From the NCBI GenBank assembly GCA_036702865.1, contig DATNQD010000059.1, positions 310,001-374,000 on the forward strand: a DNA stretch of 64,000 nucleotides. The letters run 5' to 3'. Numbering within the stretch: the stretch's first letter is position 1; each line of letters begins with the position of its first letter. Both the position numbers and the translations under genes were made by a program. Origin of the DNA: Trichocoleus sp. (GTDB lineage Bacteria; Cyanobacteriota; Cyanobacteriia; Elainellales; Elainellaceae). Below the pieces are notes generated by a model. The model was not told the DNA's origin and did not search any database. It saw nothing but the letters and a program-made list of their open reading frames with translations. Of this stretch, positions 27,050 to 37,305 are shown piece after piece.

Positions 27050-29770
27050 ATGACCTTTAAGCATTGCAATATGACAAGTTCTTCTCCAAACCATTCAAAT
27101 TCACCTGCTGTAACGCTTGACTCAGATTTTGATCAGCCCAATCTTGATCAGCTTAATCTTGAAACGGTTCAAGCCCTCGATCCCTTAAAAACGGCAACGG
27201 GAGTTTATGTTACGGTTCACGGGCATTTCTATCAGCCACCGCGCGAAAACCCTTATCTGAATGCGATCGAGCGTCAACCCAGTGCTTCTCCATTTCATGA
27301 TTGGAATGAGCGAATTCACTACGAGTGCTATCGCCCGAATGCGTTTTCCAGAGTGCTGAACGATCGGGGTGATCTACTGGGGATCGTTAATAACTACGAG
27401 TATCTCAGCTTCAATATTGGTCCAACTTTGATGAGTTGGCTGGAGCAGCACGATATTGAGGTTTATCAGCAGATTTTGGCAGCCGATCGGAAAAGCTGTG
27501 AGCGACTGAATGGACATGGCAACGCCATTGCTCAGGTCTACAACCACATCATCATGCCGCTGGCGAACGATCGCGATAAATATACCCAAATTCGCTGGGG
27601 TAAAGCAGATTTTCGCAGCCGCTTTGGACGCGATCCAGAAGGAATGTGGCTGGCTGAGACTGCCGTTGATGCTGAAACGCTGAAAGCTCTGATTGCTGAG
27701 GGGATCAAATTCATTGTGCTGGCTCCTTCCCAGGCGCAACGCTGTCGCCCATTTCCGACTGCCGAAGAGCCTGATCCGCAGTGGCTCGAAGTGGGGGGAG
27801 GGCAGATTGACCCAATTCAGCCTTATCGCTGTTATTTGAAGCAGGATCAGGACTTAGAAAATGGGGATCAGCAGCAAGAGAAAACCGATCGATCGCTGCA
27901 TTCCTGCCCTTACATCGATATCTTTTTCTACGACGGTCCGATCTCACGAGATATGGGCTTTAACGATGTTTTAAGCAGTTCTCATCATTTTGTTAGTCGG
28001 CTCGGGCAGGCAGTTCGAGGAAATCATCCTCCGGCACAGCTGATTTCAGTGGCAACGGATGGCGAAACTTTTGGGCACCACAAAGGCGGTACAGAGAAAG
28101 CTCTGGCTTATGCCTTCACCCAGGAATTTCCCAGTCGCGGCTGGACGGTGACAAACTTTGCTCACTATCTCAGCCTGAATCCACCAACGCATGAAGTCGA
28201 GCTGAAGCCTGTGACTGCTTGGAGTTGTTCGCATGGCGTCGATCGCTGGCAGTCAGACTGTGGGTGTGGCGGTGGCGGTTCTTGGAATCAGCAGTGGCGG
28301 AAACCGTTGCGCGATAGCCTCGATTGGCTGCGAGATCAGCTGATCAAAGTCTATGAGGAGCAGGGCAGCAAGTTTTTTACCGATCCCTGGAAAGCCAGAG
28401 ATCATTACGTTCAAGTGATTCTCGATCGCACTCCCAGCAACATTTGTCGTTTTCTGTCGGAATACCAAAGCCACAAGTTGAGCGTTTTGGAGCGGGTAGA
28501 TGCTTTGCGGCTGCTAGAAATGCAGCGTCATGCACTATTGATGTATACCAGTTGCGGCTGGTTTTTTGACGAACTTTCCCGCCCGGAAGGAACTCAAATT
28601 TTGCGTTATGCAGCGCGTGCCCTGGAATTAGCCGGAGATGTGTCAGGAGTACAGCTAGAGAAGGGCTTTATCAAGCGATTGGCATCTGCGCCCAGCAATG
28701 TAGAGCTGTTTGTCAACGGTGCAGAAGTTTATCGTCAACTTGTGATCCCGGCGCAAATTCCGCTGGAGCAAGTCGCAGCCCACTATGCCATTACTTCACT
28801 TTTTACGCCTTATCCCAGAGAGCAGCGGGTCTATTGCTACACGGCATATCAAACCGATTATCAACTGCAAAGATTAGGGGCATTAACGCTCGCAGTGGGA
28901 CAAATTCAGCTCACTTCTGAAATGACCCGTGAGATCCGCCATCTCACCTTTGCAGTGCTGCATTTGGGCGGTTGGGACTTCCACTGCTGCATTCAACCTT
29001 TTGCCGGACGGCGATCGTATAGCCAACTCAAAGACAGCCTATTTGGAGCAATGCGACAAGCCAGTGCTGCCCAGACGATTTTGGCAATGAACCGCACTTT
29101 CGGTGACCAATCTTATAGCCTGCAAGATTTGTTTGCAGAAGAGCGACACCGAATTATGCGCCTGCTCAGTCAGGAAACGCTGACGCGACTGGATCAACTC
29201 TATACGCAGGTTTACCGCGACAATTATGGTGTTCTCATGGCATTCCATCGAGATTCACTGGACGTGCCGCCAGAACTTCAGGTTGCTGCCGAAGTTGCAA
29301 TTAGCCATCGGGCGTTAACGGCTTTGCAAGCCCTGGAACGCGAAACTAGCGACTTTCCCTTCAGCAATCCACAAATCTGCTATGGTCACTTGACTGAGCT
29401 AGAGTCGATCGCCAAAGAAGCCGCCCAAATGCACTGCCAGCTTAAGCCGCTGCAAATCAAGCAAACCTTGGAACGCCTGATTCTGCGATCGCTCTGGAAC
29501 CTGCTGCACAACCTCAACCCCGAAACGATCGAGATCGATAGCCTGTGGGTTGAACGATTGATTGACCTGGGCGAACACCTCAACCTCGGACTCTCTCTCG
29601 ATCGCGCTCAGGAACTCTATTTCCGTCATCTTCAAAGCCACATCCTGCCAGAAATCGCGGTGCCCTTGATGCAAGGCAATCGGTCAGGTTGGAGCCTCAG
29701 CCAAATTCGGCAGCTGCTAAAACTGGGACAAAAACTGGCGATCGATGTTGGGGAATGGATGGGCAATTAG
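27050..29770 (+). CDS. Glycoside hydrolase family 57 protein with DUF3536
   Basis: A 906-residue GH57-type protein (alpha-amylase/alpha-mannosidase superfamily), probably acting on glycogen-like alpha-glucans. The N-terminal catalytic part begins VTVHGHFYQPPREN with the conserved His. The segment PEGMWLAETAVD carries the likely catalytic glutamate, and SVATDGETFGHHKGG the second acidic region. The C-terminal half matches the DUF3536 extension found in cyanobacterial members. Either ATG 27050 or ATG 27068 could be the start; neither has a clear ribosome site, and the first 45 residues are low in complexity. Exact activity is unproved. Confidence 0.85.
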   Translation: MTFKHCNMTSSSPNHSNSPAVTLDSDFDQPNLDQLNLETVQALDPLKTATGVYVTVHGHFYQPPRENPYLNAIERQPSASPFHDWNERIHYECYRPNAFSRVLNDRGDLLGIVNNYEYLSFNIGPTLMSWLEQHDIEVYQQILAADRKSCERLNGHGNAIAQVYNHIIMPLANDRDKYTQIRWGKADFRSRFGRDPEGMWLAETAVDAETLKALIAEGIKFIVLAPSQAQRCRPFPTAEEPDPQWLEVGGGQIDPIQPYRCYLKQDQDLENGDQQQEKTDRSLHSCPYIDIFFYDGPISRDMGFNDVLSSSHHFVSRLGQAVRGNHPPAQLISVATDGETFGHHKGGTEKALAYAFTQEFPSRGWTVTNFAHYLSLNPPTHEVELKPVTAWSCSHGVDRWQSDCGCGGGGSWNQQWRKPLRDSLDWLRDQLIKVYEEQGSKFFTDPWKARDHYVQVILDRTPSNICRFLSEYQSHKLSVLERVDALRLLEMQRHALLMYTSCGWFFDELSRPEGTQILRYAARALELAGDVSGVQLEKGFIKRLASAPSNVELFVNGAEVYRQLVIPAQIPLEQVAAHYAITSLFTPYPREQRVYCYTAYQTDYQLQRLGALTLAVGQIQLTSEMTREIRHLTFAVLHLGGWDFHCCIQPFAGRRSYSQLKDSLFGAMRQASAAQTILAMNRTFGDQSYSLQDLFAEERHRIMRLLSQETLTRLDQLYTQVYRDNYGVLMAFHRDSLDVPPELQVAAEVAISHRALTALQALERETSDFPFSNPQICYGHLTELESIAKEAAQMHCQLKPLQIKQTLERLILRSLWNLLHNLNPETIEIDSLWVERLIDLGEHLNLGLSLDRAQELYFRHLQSHILPEIAVPLMQGNRSGWSLSQIRQLLKLGQKLAIDVGEWMGN

Positions 29771-29842
29771 GGACAGGGGGCAGGGAATCATCTAGGCAAT
29801 TACCCATGCCCTGTCTTGCTCTGCGTTTCTCTCCTGTGCTCT

Positions 29843-30769
29843 TTATTCTGCTCCCAACACACTTGCCAGCAAGGCTTTCTGAGCATGGAGCCGATTCTCT
29901 GCTTCGTCCCAGACGCGGGACTGAGCGCCTTCTATGACGGCATTGGTGATTTCTTCACCGCGATGAGCCGGGAGGCAGTGCAGCACGATCGCCTTGCTGT
30001 CTGCAAGTGACATTAGATCATCGTTCACCTGGTAGGGCTGGAAGATTGGAATGCGACTGTCTGCCAGGTCTTCTTGCCCCATACTTGCCCAAACATCGGT
30101 ATAGATGACCTGTGCCCCCTTAACCGCAGCTTCAGCGTCATGCGTTAACAGCACCTGGGATCGATCGCCCGCAATGGCTCTTGCCTGTTCTAAAATACCT
30201 GCGTTAGGTTCAAAACCAGTAGGAGAGGCAACCCGGACATTCATGCCGCTCAGGGCACAGCCTAACAGCAGCGAATTTGCCATATTGTTGCCATCACCCA
30301 CATAAACCAGGGTTAGCCCTTCCAGTTGCCCAAATTCTTCTTTTGCCGTTTGCAAGTCTGCTAACACCTGACAAGGATGCTCGAGATCAGTCAGTGCATT
30401 GATAACTGGAATCTCGGCGTAGCGAGCGAAAATCTCAAGCTCCTGCTGCTCATAGGTGCGAATTGCTAGCACATCTAAATAGCGATCGAGAACACGCGCC
30501 GTATCTTCAACGGGTTCTCCCCGGCTCACCTGAGTGACATTCACATTGAGGTCAAGCACTTGCCCGCCCAGTTGATACATTGCCGCCGAGAAGCTGACGC
30601 GAGTTCGGGTTGAGGCTTTGGTAAACAGCAATCCCAAAATTTTGTCACAGCGCGGCGTCACTTTCTTTGCTTTGAGATCAATCGCAAAGTCCAGCAAATC
30701 TCGCAGTTCTTCAGCACTCAGATCCGCCATACCCAGCAGATCGCGCCCTTTTAATGTTGCTACGCTCAT
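29843..30769 (-). CDS. argF: Ornithine carbamoyltransferase
   Basis: A 308-residue enzyme that condenses ornithine with carbamoyl phosphate to citrulline in arginine synthesis. The carbamoyl-phosphate loop STRTR (53-57), the ornithine-binding SMG segment (TDVWASMGQE) and the HCLPAHRGEEI motif with catalytic Cys are present. PII acts on the same pathway through N-acetylglutamate kinase, but no shared regulation is visible here. It converges with the GH57 gene. Confidence 0.96.
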   Translation of the reverse strand: MSVATLKGRDLLGMADLSAEELRDLLDFAIDLKAKKVTPRCDKILGLLFTKASTRTRVSFSAAMYQLGGQVLDLNVNVTQVSRGEPVEDTARVLDRYLDVLAIRTYEQQELEIFARYAEIPVINALTDLEHPCQVLADLQTAKEEFGQLEGLTLVYVGDGNNMANSLLLGCALSGMNVRVASPTGFEPNAGILEQARAIAGDRSQVLLTHDAEAAVKGAQVIYTDVWASMGQEDLADSRIPIFQPYQVNDDLMSLADSKAIVLHCLPAHRGEEITNAVIEGAQSRVWDEAENRLHAQKALLASVLGAE

Positions 30770-30874
30770 CCGTGATTCTCGAAAAACACGATGGGAAACT
30801 AAAACCCTACCAGATTTCGAGCGATCGTGCAGTTCCGCGTGGCACTTCTAGATTGACAGGTGATGGGGTGGATC

Positions 30875-31243
30875 TTATTTCTGCCAGATTACCAACACCA
30901 CACCACAAGCAATCAGCCCCAATCCAATAATGCGCTCCATTGGAATCGTTTCTTTAAACAGAAAATAGCCGAGCAGAACCGAAAAAACATAGCTGAGGGC
31001 AACAGCGGGTCCTGCAATGCTCAAATTGACTCGTGTTAGCAGCAGAATGTAGGCAATTGCCCCTAATCCATAGCAAAGAAGACCTCCAACCAGTTCTGGT
31101 GTTGTAGCAATCCCCAAAATATGGTTGATAAAGTTGTCCCCGTTTACCTTACCCAGCTTGAGCGCTCCGGTCTTTAAAAAGAACTGACCACCCACGCTTG
31201 TTAATACTGCCACTAAAAATAAAGCAAACTCTTTAGGGGTCAC
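30875..31243 (-). CDS. Small EamA/SMR-like membrane protein
   Basis: A protein of about 122 residues with four hydrophobic spans and the pattern of half an EamA (drug/metabolite transporter) unit: GQFFLKTGALKLG ... GLLCYGLGAIAYILLLTRVN ... AVALSYVFSVLLGYFLFKETI. Such small proteins work as dimers, and the substrate is unknown. There is no upstream ATG; a GTG at 31243 with GAGG about eight bases before it is the best start, with TTG 31264 as alternative. It lies 105 bases upstream-side of argF on the same strand. Confidence 0.7.
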   Translation of the reverse strand: MTPKEFALFLVAVLTSVGGQFFLKTGALKLGKVNGDNFINHILGIATTPELVGGLLCYGLGAIAYILLLTRVNLSIAGPAVALSYVFSVLLGYFLFKETIPMERIIGLGLIACGVVLVIWQK

Positions 31244-31437
31244 AGGACAAGTCCTCACCTTCAATTCTTCAGTAGTTTACAGCAGAGTTTGTCGGAATCA
31301 CGTTTCCTTCTCTTTGGACTTGGCGAATCACGTTTCTCAGCCTGTTTTTGAGCATTGAGAAAATCAGCAGAATCCTGTCTCTGGCTGCGAAATTAAGCTA
31401 TAAAGGTCGCAGCAATGCTGACTTTGGAACTTCAGCT

Positions 31438-32118
31438 ATGACTAGCACCGTTCAATTTCGCTATAGCGATGAGCAAATTACGGTTTGGTTGCGGGGGCTG
31501 CTGACGATCGCCTGGGCAGATGGGCATTTTGACCCCGAAGAACAAGAACTAATCACTGCAATCACCGAAACAGAGCTGGCTCCCCAAGCGGATTTACAGA
31601 CGATCGAAGCAATCAGCTCGGCAGATTTAGCAAGTCATCTGGGACAAGAGCAAGCCACTGCCGAAAATTTTCTCCGAACTGCTGTGATGGTTGCGATCGC
31701 AGATGGCGTTTACTCTGAGTCAGAAGACCAGGTCTTGCATGAGTTTTGCACTGCCCTCGACCTAGACTCCAAAATTCTGGAATCCCTGCGGCTTACCCTA
31801 AACTATTGCCCCCCCAAAGCCGGAGAACTTGGAGCGAATGCCGCCCATGTCGATCGCCATCTGGTTCCTCTCAAACCGCTTCAGGAATGGCTTGATCACC
31901 TGGAAGTCCACGACCTTCGATTGGCGCGTTTCCTCTGCAAGCTGATTCCACCCCAATGTCCTTTTGAACGAGACATCACCCTTTTCGGGCGTAAAGTCGT
32001 TCATATCCCTCCCATGTGTAAACTCAACCCCCTTTACGATCAACTGGTTGGCTTACGCTTTCGTGCCCTCTCGTACCTGGCGGATGACTGTCAGGAAGAT
32101 GTATCAAAGTATTGTTAG
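31438..32118 (+). CDS. TerB-like protein with Mo-dependent nitrogenase C-terminal domain
   Basis: A 226-residue protein. The N-terminal half (about 10-120) resembles a TerB/tellurite-resistance helical bundle with repeated acidic pairs (AWADGHFDPEEQELI and AIADGVYSESEDQ), a likely metal site. The C-terminal 80 residues (EVHDLRLARFLCKLIPPQCP ... RKVVHIPPMCKLNPLYDQL) match the Mo-nitro_C domain often annotated as Mo-dependent nitrogenase-like. No nitrogenase genes are nearby. ATG 31438 (MTSTVQFRYSDEQ) is the preferred start; the frame is open to 31348. Function unknown. Confidence 0.75.
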   Translation: MTSTVQFRYSDEQITVWLRGLLTIAWADGHFDPEEQELITAITETELAPQADLQTIEAISSADLASHLGQEQATAENFLRTAVMVAIADGVYSESEDQVLHEFCTALDLDSKILESLRLTLNYCPPKAGELGANAAHVDRHLVPLKPLQEWLDHLEVHDLRLARFLCKLIPPQCPFERDITLFGRKVVHIPPMCKLNPLYDQLVGLRFRALSYLADDCQEDVSKYC

Positions 32119-32154
32119 AAGGTTGCTTGAGAAGTTGTAAATCTGCCCGATTCC

Positions 32155-33210
32155 CTACTTCCCCTCTGGATAAATCAAAATCTTCAGCGTTTCTGGCGTT
32201 GGGCTGACTGCTTTTTCGACAGCGGTTGCCAGATCCTTAAGCGAGAATCGATCGCTGATCAGCGCATCTACGTCAATTCGCTTGTTGAAAACAATATCAG
32301 CGGCGAGGGCTTGGACACGGTAGGAAGAGCTATAGCTGCCCATTAGGTCGATCTCTCGACGATAGAGAACGTTCGGGTTAATGGGGATTTCTAGCTCGTC
32401 GGGAAACTCTGCGAAGAAGAGAATTTTTCCGCCTTTGCGAGTGCAGTCGAGTGCCTGGAAGAAGGCTTTCTCGCTGGGAACTGCCAGTAAGCTGGTATCC
32501 ACTCCCATGCCGCCTGTCAGCGCTGCAATTTTGGCAGGTAGCTCAGGATCACGGGCATCAAAAGCTGCTTCTGCACCAACATTCAAAGCTCGTTCGATCC
32601 GGCTAGGAATCAAATCGGTTGCAATTGCTCTTGCCCCGAAATATTTTACGAGCATGATAAACATCAAGCCGATCGGACCTGCTCCTGTGATTAGCACCGT
32701 CTGTCCGGGAGCAATCTGAGCTTTTTTGACTGCTTTAAGGCAGCAGTTGGTGGGTTCAACAAAGCTGGCTTGCTCAAATGTAATATCAGCCGGAATTTCA
32801 ATCAGTCCACCGTTTCGCACAATATGCCCTGGCACTTTTACATAATCGGCAAAGCCGCCGCCACTGGGCGCAAACCCCGCAGTTGTTGTCACGTTTTTGT
32901 ACACATCGCACATCGAAAAATTGTCATTGAGACAATAGGCACAGTGCATACAGGGAATGTGATGTAGCACCACAACTCGCTGACCAACCTGCCATGACTT
33001 CACCTCAGACCCAACTGCGGCGATCGTTCCGGCGGTTTCATGCCCAAAAATTCGGGGTGGCTCATACAGTGAATAGCGAATCTTCTTAATATCCGACTGA
33101 CACAGCCCCACGACATTGACCTGCACCAGCACCTCATCGGCTTGAATCTCTGGTACAGGAACTTCTTCATAACTGAGCTGATTAACCCCACGAAATACTT
33201 GTGCTTTCAT
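32155..33210 (-). CDS. Zinc-dependent alcohol dehydrogenase (MDR family)
   Basis: A 351-residue medium-chain dehydrogenase, closest in layout to sorbitol/threonine-type enzymes. Catalytic zinc ligands lie in GLCQSD and GHETAGTIAAVG; structural zinc cysteines are in CMHCAYCLNDNFSMC; the NAD(P) fold is ITGAGPIGLMFIMLV. The substrate, probably a polyol or alcohol, cannot be fixed. ATG 33210 with GAGG about seven bases upstream is preferred to an upstream TTG. Confidence 0.88.
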   Translation of the reverse strand: MKAQVFRGVNQLSYEEVPVPEIQADEVLVQVNVVGLCQSDIKKIRYSLYEPPRIFGHETAGTIAAVGSEVKSWQVGQRVVVLHHIPCMHCAYCLNDNFSMCDVYKNVTTTAGFAPSGGGFADYVKVPGHIVRNGGLIEIPADITFEQASFVEPTNCCLKAVKKAQIAPGQTVLITGAGPIGLMFIMLVKYFGARAIATDLIPSRIERALNVGAEAAFDARDPELPAKIAALTGGMGVDTSLLAVPSEKAFFQALDCTRKGGKILFFAEFPDELEIPINPNVLYRREIDLMGSYSSSYRVQALAADIVFNKRIDVDALISDRFSLKDLATAVEKAVSPTPETLKILIYPEGK

Positions 33211-33403
33211 GTCCAATCCTCAAGCGTCCCTGCCAGAACTGTACCATTTTGGGTCGCGGGAGCAGCGAACAGGAAAGCAACGGCTCTTGATCCCCATTTC
33301 CCTCACCTTAGTTCTGATTTCTAAAGAAGTGCCTCATATTTCCCCAGAGACCCCATCTTCTACGTCACGATAGATGTAAATGTGACTATGCAGAAGACTG
33401 GAC

Positions 33404-35131
33404 ATGATTGAGCATGATGTCGTGATTGTGGGTGGAGGATTGGCAGGAACACGGGCTGCCGTTGAAATTGCAAAGACCAATCCGCGCCTCAGTATTGCTG
33501 TCATTGCCAAAACCCACCCCATTCGATCGCACTCGGTGGCTGCTCAGGGTGGAATTGCTGCAACCCTGAAAAATATTGATGATCAGGACAGTTGGGAAGC
33601 CCATGCGTTTGATACGGTCAAAGGCTCAGACTATCTCGCTGACCAAGATGCCGTCGAAATTCTTACCCGCGAAGCACCGGATGTCGTCATCGATCTGGAA
33701 CATATGGGCGTTCTTTTCTCTCGTCTGCCCGATGGACGAATTGCCCAACGTGCTTTTGGAGGACATTCCCACAATCGCACCTGCTACGCTGCCGACAAAA
33801 CCGGACATGCTATCCTTCACGAACTCGTCAGCAACCTCCGCCGCTATGGGGTGCAAATCTATGACGAGTGGTATGTCATGCGCCTGATCTTCGAAGACGG
33901 GCAAGCAAAAGGCTTAGTCATGTTTCGCATTCGCGATGGTCAGCTACAGGTGGTGCGAGCCAAGGCAATTATGTTTGCTACAGGTGGCTATGGACGCGTC
34001 TATAACACCACTTCCAACGATTACGCTTCGACGGGTGATGGACTGGCAATGACCGTTGCCGCAGGTCTACCGCTGGAAGATATGGAGTTTGTGCAGTTCC
34101 ACCCAACTGGGCTGTATCCGGTAGGGGTTTTGATTTCGGAAGCTGTTCGGGGAGAAGGCGCATACCTGATCAACTGTGATGGGCGACGCTTCATGGAAGA
34201 TTATGCTCCTAGCCGCATGGAACTGGCTCCCAGAGATATTACTTCGCGGGCGATCGCCAGAGAAATTCGGGCTGGACGCGGCGTTCATGCTGATGGTAGT
34301 GCGGGTGGACCTTTTGTCTATCTCGACTTGCGTCACATGGGCAAGGAAAAAATTATGAGCCGCATTCCCTTCTGCTGGGAAGAAGCGCACCGTCTTGTTG
34401 GCATTGATGCTGTTCATCAACCCATGCCTGTTCGTCCCACTGTCCATTACTCCATGGGTGGCATCCCCACCAACACCGATGGACAGGTTCGCAGTAGTTC
34501 TGAAGGGTTAGTCGAAGGCTTTTTTGCTGCCGGAGAGACGGCTTGTGTGTCAGTACATGGGGCAAATCGTCTAGGGAGTAATTCGCTACTGGAATGTGTT
34601 GTCTACGGTCGGCGTACAGGAGCAGCGATCGCCCGCTATGTCCAAACGCGCAAACTCCCAGAGATCAACGAGCAACACTACCTCAAGCAGGCTGAACAAC
34701 AAATCCAGGCATTGCTGAACCAACCCGGAGAACATCGCATTGCTTATATTCGAGAAGCCTTTCAGGATTGCATGACTGAACATTGCGGCGTGTTTCGCAA
34801 CGAAGGGTTAATGCGTCAGGGGCTAGAGCAGCTTCAAACCATCCGCCAGCAAGCTCAGCAAGTTTACCTCGATGACAAGGGCAAACTCTGGAACACGGAA
34901 CTCATCGAAGCCCTTGAATTGCAAAGCCTGCTTGTTGTAGGAGAAGTTATCCTGACCAGTGCTTTAAATCGCCAAGAAAGCCGAGGTGCACACTACCGCG
35001 AAGACTTCCCCGATCGCAACGATCCTGACTTCCTCAAACACTCACTCGCCTATTACTCCCCTGCCGGAATTGATATCCGCTATCGTCCTGTTGCCATCAC
35101 CATGTTCCAACCCCAAGAACGAAAATACTAG
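33404..35131 (+). CDS. sdhA: Succinate dehydrogenase/fumarate reductase flavoprotein subunit
   Basis: A 575-residue FAD-binding subunit that oxidises succinate and feeds electrons to the thylakoid plastoquinone pool. The dinucleotide fold GGGLAGTRAA (10-19), the FAD-linkage region SHSVAAQGG with His43, and the substrate segment GGHSHNRTCYAADKTGH are present, and the catalytic region continues through RDITSRAIAREI. As usual in cyanobacteria, the iron-sulfur and membrane subunits are not adjacent. No strong ribosome site precedes ATG 33404. Confidence 0.94.
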   Translation: MIEHDVVIVGGGLAGTRAAVEIAKTNPRLSIAVIAKTHPIRSHSVAAQGGIAATLKNIDDQDSWEAHAFDTVKGSDYLADQDAVEILTREAPDVVIDLEHMGVLFSRLPDGRIAQRAFGGHSHNRTCYAADKTGHAILHELVSNLRRYGVQIYDEWYVMRLIFEDGQAKGLVMFRIRDGQLQVVRAKAIMFATGGYGRVYNTTSNDYASTGDGLAMTVAAGLPLEDMEFVQFHPTGLYPVGVLISEAVRGEGAYLINCDGRRFMEDYAPSRMELAPRDITSRAIAREIRAGRGVHADGSAGGPFVYLDLRHMGKEKIMSRIPFCWEEAHRLVGIDAVHQPMPVRPTVHYSMGGIPTNTDGQVRSSSEGLVEGFFAAGETACVSVHGANRLGSNSLLECVVYGRRTGAAIARYVQTRKLPEINEQHYLKQAEQQIQALLNQPGEHRIAYIREAFQDCMTEHCGVFRNEGLMRQGLEQLQTIRQQAQQVYLDDKGKLWNTELIEALELQSLLVVGEVILTSALNRQESRGAHYREDFPDRNDPDFLKHSLAYYSPAGIDIRYRPVAITMFQPQERKY

Positions 35132-35204
35132 CCATATTTCCCTTAAAACGCTGAGAGGGCGGGTTAGATGCCTGCCCATTCTTTTATTGAAGCGAGAGGC
35201 AACA

Positions 35205-35230
35205 TAAAAAAGGGCGCCATGACACGCCCC
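35205..35230 (-). terminator. Terminator downstream of the htrA-type gene
   Basis: On the minus strand GGGCG and CGCCC pair around a short loop and are followed by TTTTTTATG. It lies about 105 bases beyond the protease stop codon and between convergent genes. Confidence 0.6.
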
Positions 35231-35336
35231 TCAAAAACTTAGTTCTATGGATCACAGCGAGAAGATTAGGAGTGATTCGATCGGGCAAAACTCTCGATCG
35301 ATGACGCCCTACCCACTATCCCCTATCACCTGCCTC

Positions 35337-36671
35337 CTAACCTTGCTCATCCAACGCTTGAGCCGGAAACGCTCCGGGCTTGACTGTTACATTCTGGTCT
35401 TGTCCATTCCGTTTCAGGTTCATCTTTAGATCAGTTCCAACCTGGCTACCTTCAACCAAATTCTGCAAATCGTCTGCCTTCGTTATCTCCTGACCATTCA
35501 CTTGCTGAATCACATCGCCAGCTCGTAGCCCTGCTTGTGCCGCTGGAGAGTTAGGCACAACGCGTACAATCAATACGCCTCGATCTTCATTAACATTGAC
35601 AGGGCTATTTGGATTACTGTTAAGCTCCTGCTTGACTTCTGGAGTCAGTGTCACCATCTGAACGCCAAGGTAAGCATGTTCAGCTTTACCCGTTGCTGCA
35701 ATCTGGTCAGCAATGCGCTGTACAGTATTAATCGGAATCGCGAAGCCTATTCCCTGAGCATCGGCTCGAATTGCCGTATTCATTCCAATCACTTCTCCAC
35801 GCTGATTAAGCAAAGGACCACCAGAGTTCCCTGGATTAATCGCAGCATCAGTCTGGATAAAGTTCACACGTTTATCAGGAACACCGACTTGTCCGCTCGA
35901 TCGCCCCGTTGCACTGATAATGCCTGCGGTGACAGTGTTATCTAAACCAAGCGGGTTACCGATCGCAATTGCCCATTCTCCTGGCTCAATCTGCTCAGAG
36001 TTGCTCAGTTTTACAGTCGGTAGATTATTTGCTTCCACCTTAATCACGGCAACATCTGTAACCGGATCTCGACCAAGGACTTTTCCTTCTAACTGACGAC
36101 CGTCCTTCAGCGTAACTTCTACCGTATCAGACCCTTCAACAACGTGAGCATTGGTGATAATTCGACCATCTCCACTCACAATAAAACCAGAACCAACTCC
36201 ATGCTGTATTTGCTCAGAGGGAGCACTGGGAGCCTGATTGCCAAAGAATTGACGGAAGAAGGGATCGTTAAACATAGCCGGAGCTCGAGTTTTGACTGTG
36301 CGAGATGCATCAATCCGCACCACCGCAGAACCAACCTGCTTCACGACTGCTGTAATAAAGTTTGGATCTTGGATGGGAATTGTTTGAGATAAAACAGGAT
36401 TAGGAATCGGGTTAGATGTTGTTGGCGGTAACTGTGCCTGGGCTTGTTGACGTAATGGTGAGTTAGGGTTCCAGGCAATATAGCTTCCTGTTATTGCAAC
36501 ACTGGCACCTAATAAAACAGAAGCAAGCGACCCTTTCCAACCCCAAACCGAATGAGCGGGCTTAGATTGAAGTGAACTTAAGGGTGAATTTGCTGCAAGA
36601 TTAGGATTATTAGGATTAGATGAACCTTGCATATCAGAAGCTTGAGAATCAAAATCTGAGTGACTTACCAT
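35337..36671 (-). CDS. HtrA/Deg-family serine protease with PDZ domain
   Basis: A 444-residue envelope protease of the HhoA/HhoB/HtrA group. A hydrophobic segment at about 48-66 serves as signal anchor, after a polar Ser/Asn-rich N-terminus. The catalytic triad is His176 (TNAHVV), Asp206 (TDVAVI) and Ser283 (GNSGGP). One PDZ domain spans roughly 330-430 (RVVPNSPAAQAGLRAGDVIQ). It degrades or chaperones misfolded extracytoplasmic proteins. Which of the three cyanobacterial paralogues it is cannot be settled here. Confidence 0.93.
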   Translation of the reverse strand: MVSHSDFDSQASDMQGSSNPNNPNLAANSPLSSLQSKPAHSVWGWKGSLASVLLGASVAITGSYIAWNPNSPLRQQAQAQLPPTTSNPIPNPVLSQTIPIQDPNFITAVVKQVGSAVVRIDASRTVKTRAPAMFNDPFFRQFFGNQAPSAPSEQIQHGVGSGFIVSGDGRIITNAHVVEGSDTVEVTLKDGRQLEGKVLGRDPVTDVAVIKVEANNLPTVKLSNSEQIEPGEWAIAIGNPLGLDNTVTAGIISATGRSSGQVGVPDKRVNFIQTDAAINPGNSGGPLLNQRGEVIGMNTAIRADAQGIGFAIPINTVQRIADQIAATGKAEHAYLGVQMVTLTPEVKQELNSNPNSPVNVNEDRGVLIVRVVPNSPAAQAGLRAGDVIQQVNGQEITKADDLQNLVEGSQVGTDLKMNLKRNGQDQNVTVKPGAFPAQALDEQG

Positions 36672-36939
36672 TTGTAATACCTGCTGTGGATAGGGTTAAA
36701 AGAATTTAGAAGGGGTGTGAACGATTAGCACTGTGGGGAGAAGCCGATCGCTGACTGTTATTAATCTAGCCAGCACATATTGCAGGCATATGGCGAACCA
36801 ATTGCACCGCCATGAATTTTTTTATATTTATATCCACCGTCGCTGCTGAAGCGGTCACCTCTAACAAATCTTGGCAGACCTCTGGACTTTTACCCGATTC
36901 TCAAGGTACGATTGTCAATTGTGAGTTTTGCTATACCCA

Positions 36940-37305
36940 ATGAACGCGCAGGAGATTATCCGCTCTATTGAAGCGGAGCATATAAAGCAGGATTTACCAA
37001 CGATCCACGTTGGAGATACGGTTCGGATTGGTGTTCGCATCCAAGAGGGTGGCAAAGAGCGGGTTCAGCCCTACGAGGGAACCGTGATTGCTATCCGGAG
37101 AGGCGGTATCAATCATGCCATTACCGTTCGTCGTATTTTTCAGGGTGTTGGCGTAGAGCGAGTCTTTTTGATTCACTCTCCTAGAGTTGCCAGCATCAAG
37201 ATCATGCGTCGAGGCAAGGCGCGTCGGGCGAAGCTCTATTACCTGCGTGAGCGGGTCGGTAAGGCAACTCGACTCAAGCAGCGGTTCGATCGCCCTCTAG
37301 AGTAA
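36940..37305 (+). CDS. rplS: 50S ribosomal protein L19
   Basis: A 121-residue ribosomal protein at the 30S-50S interface. [21 protein letters not shown] and [17 protein letters not shown] are family hallmarks, and the C-terminus [20 protein letters not shown] is basic. ATG 36940 ([11 protein letters not shown]) is the conserved start. It begins the ribosomal/secretion cluster, about 150 bases before tRNA-Trp. Confidence 0.97.
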   Translation: MNAQEIIRSIEAEHIKQDLPTIHVGDTVRIGVRIQEGGKERVQPYEGTVIAIRRGGINHAITVRRIFQGVGVERVFLIHSPRVASIKIMRRGKARRAKLYYLRERVGKATRLKQRFDRPLE

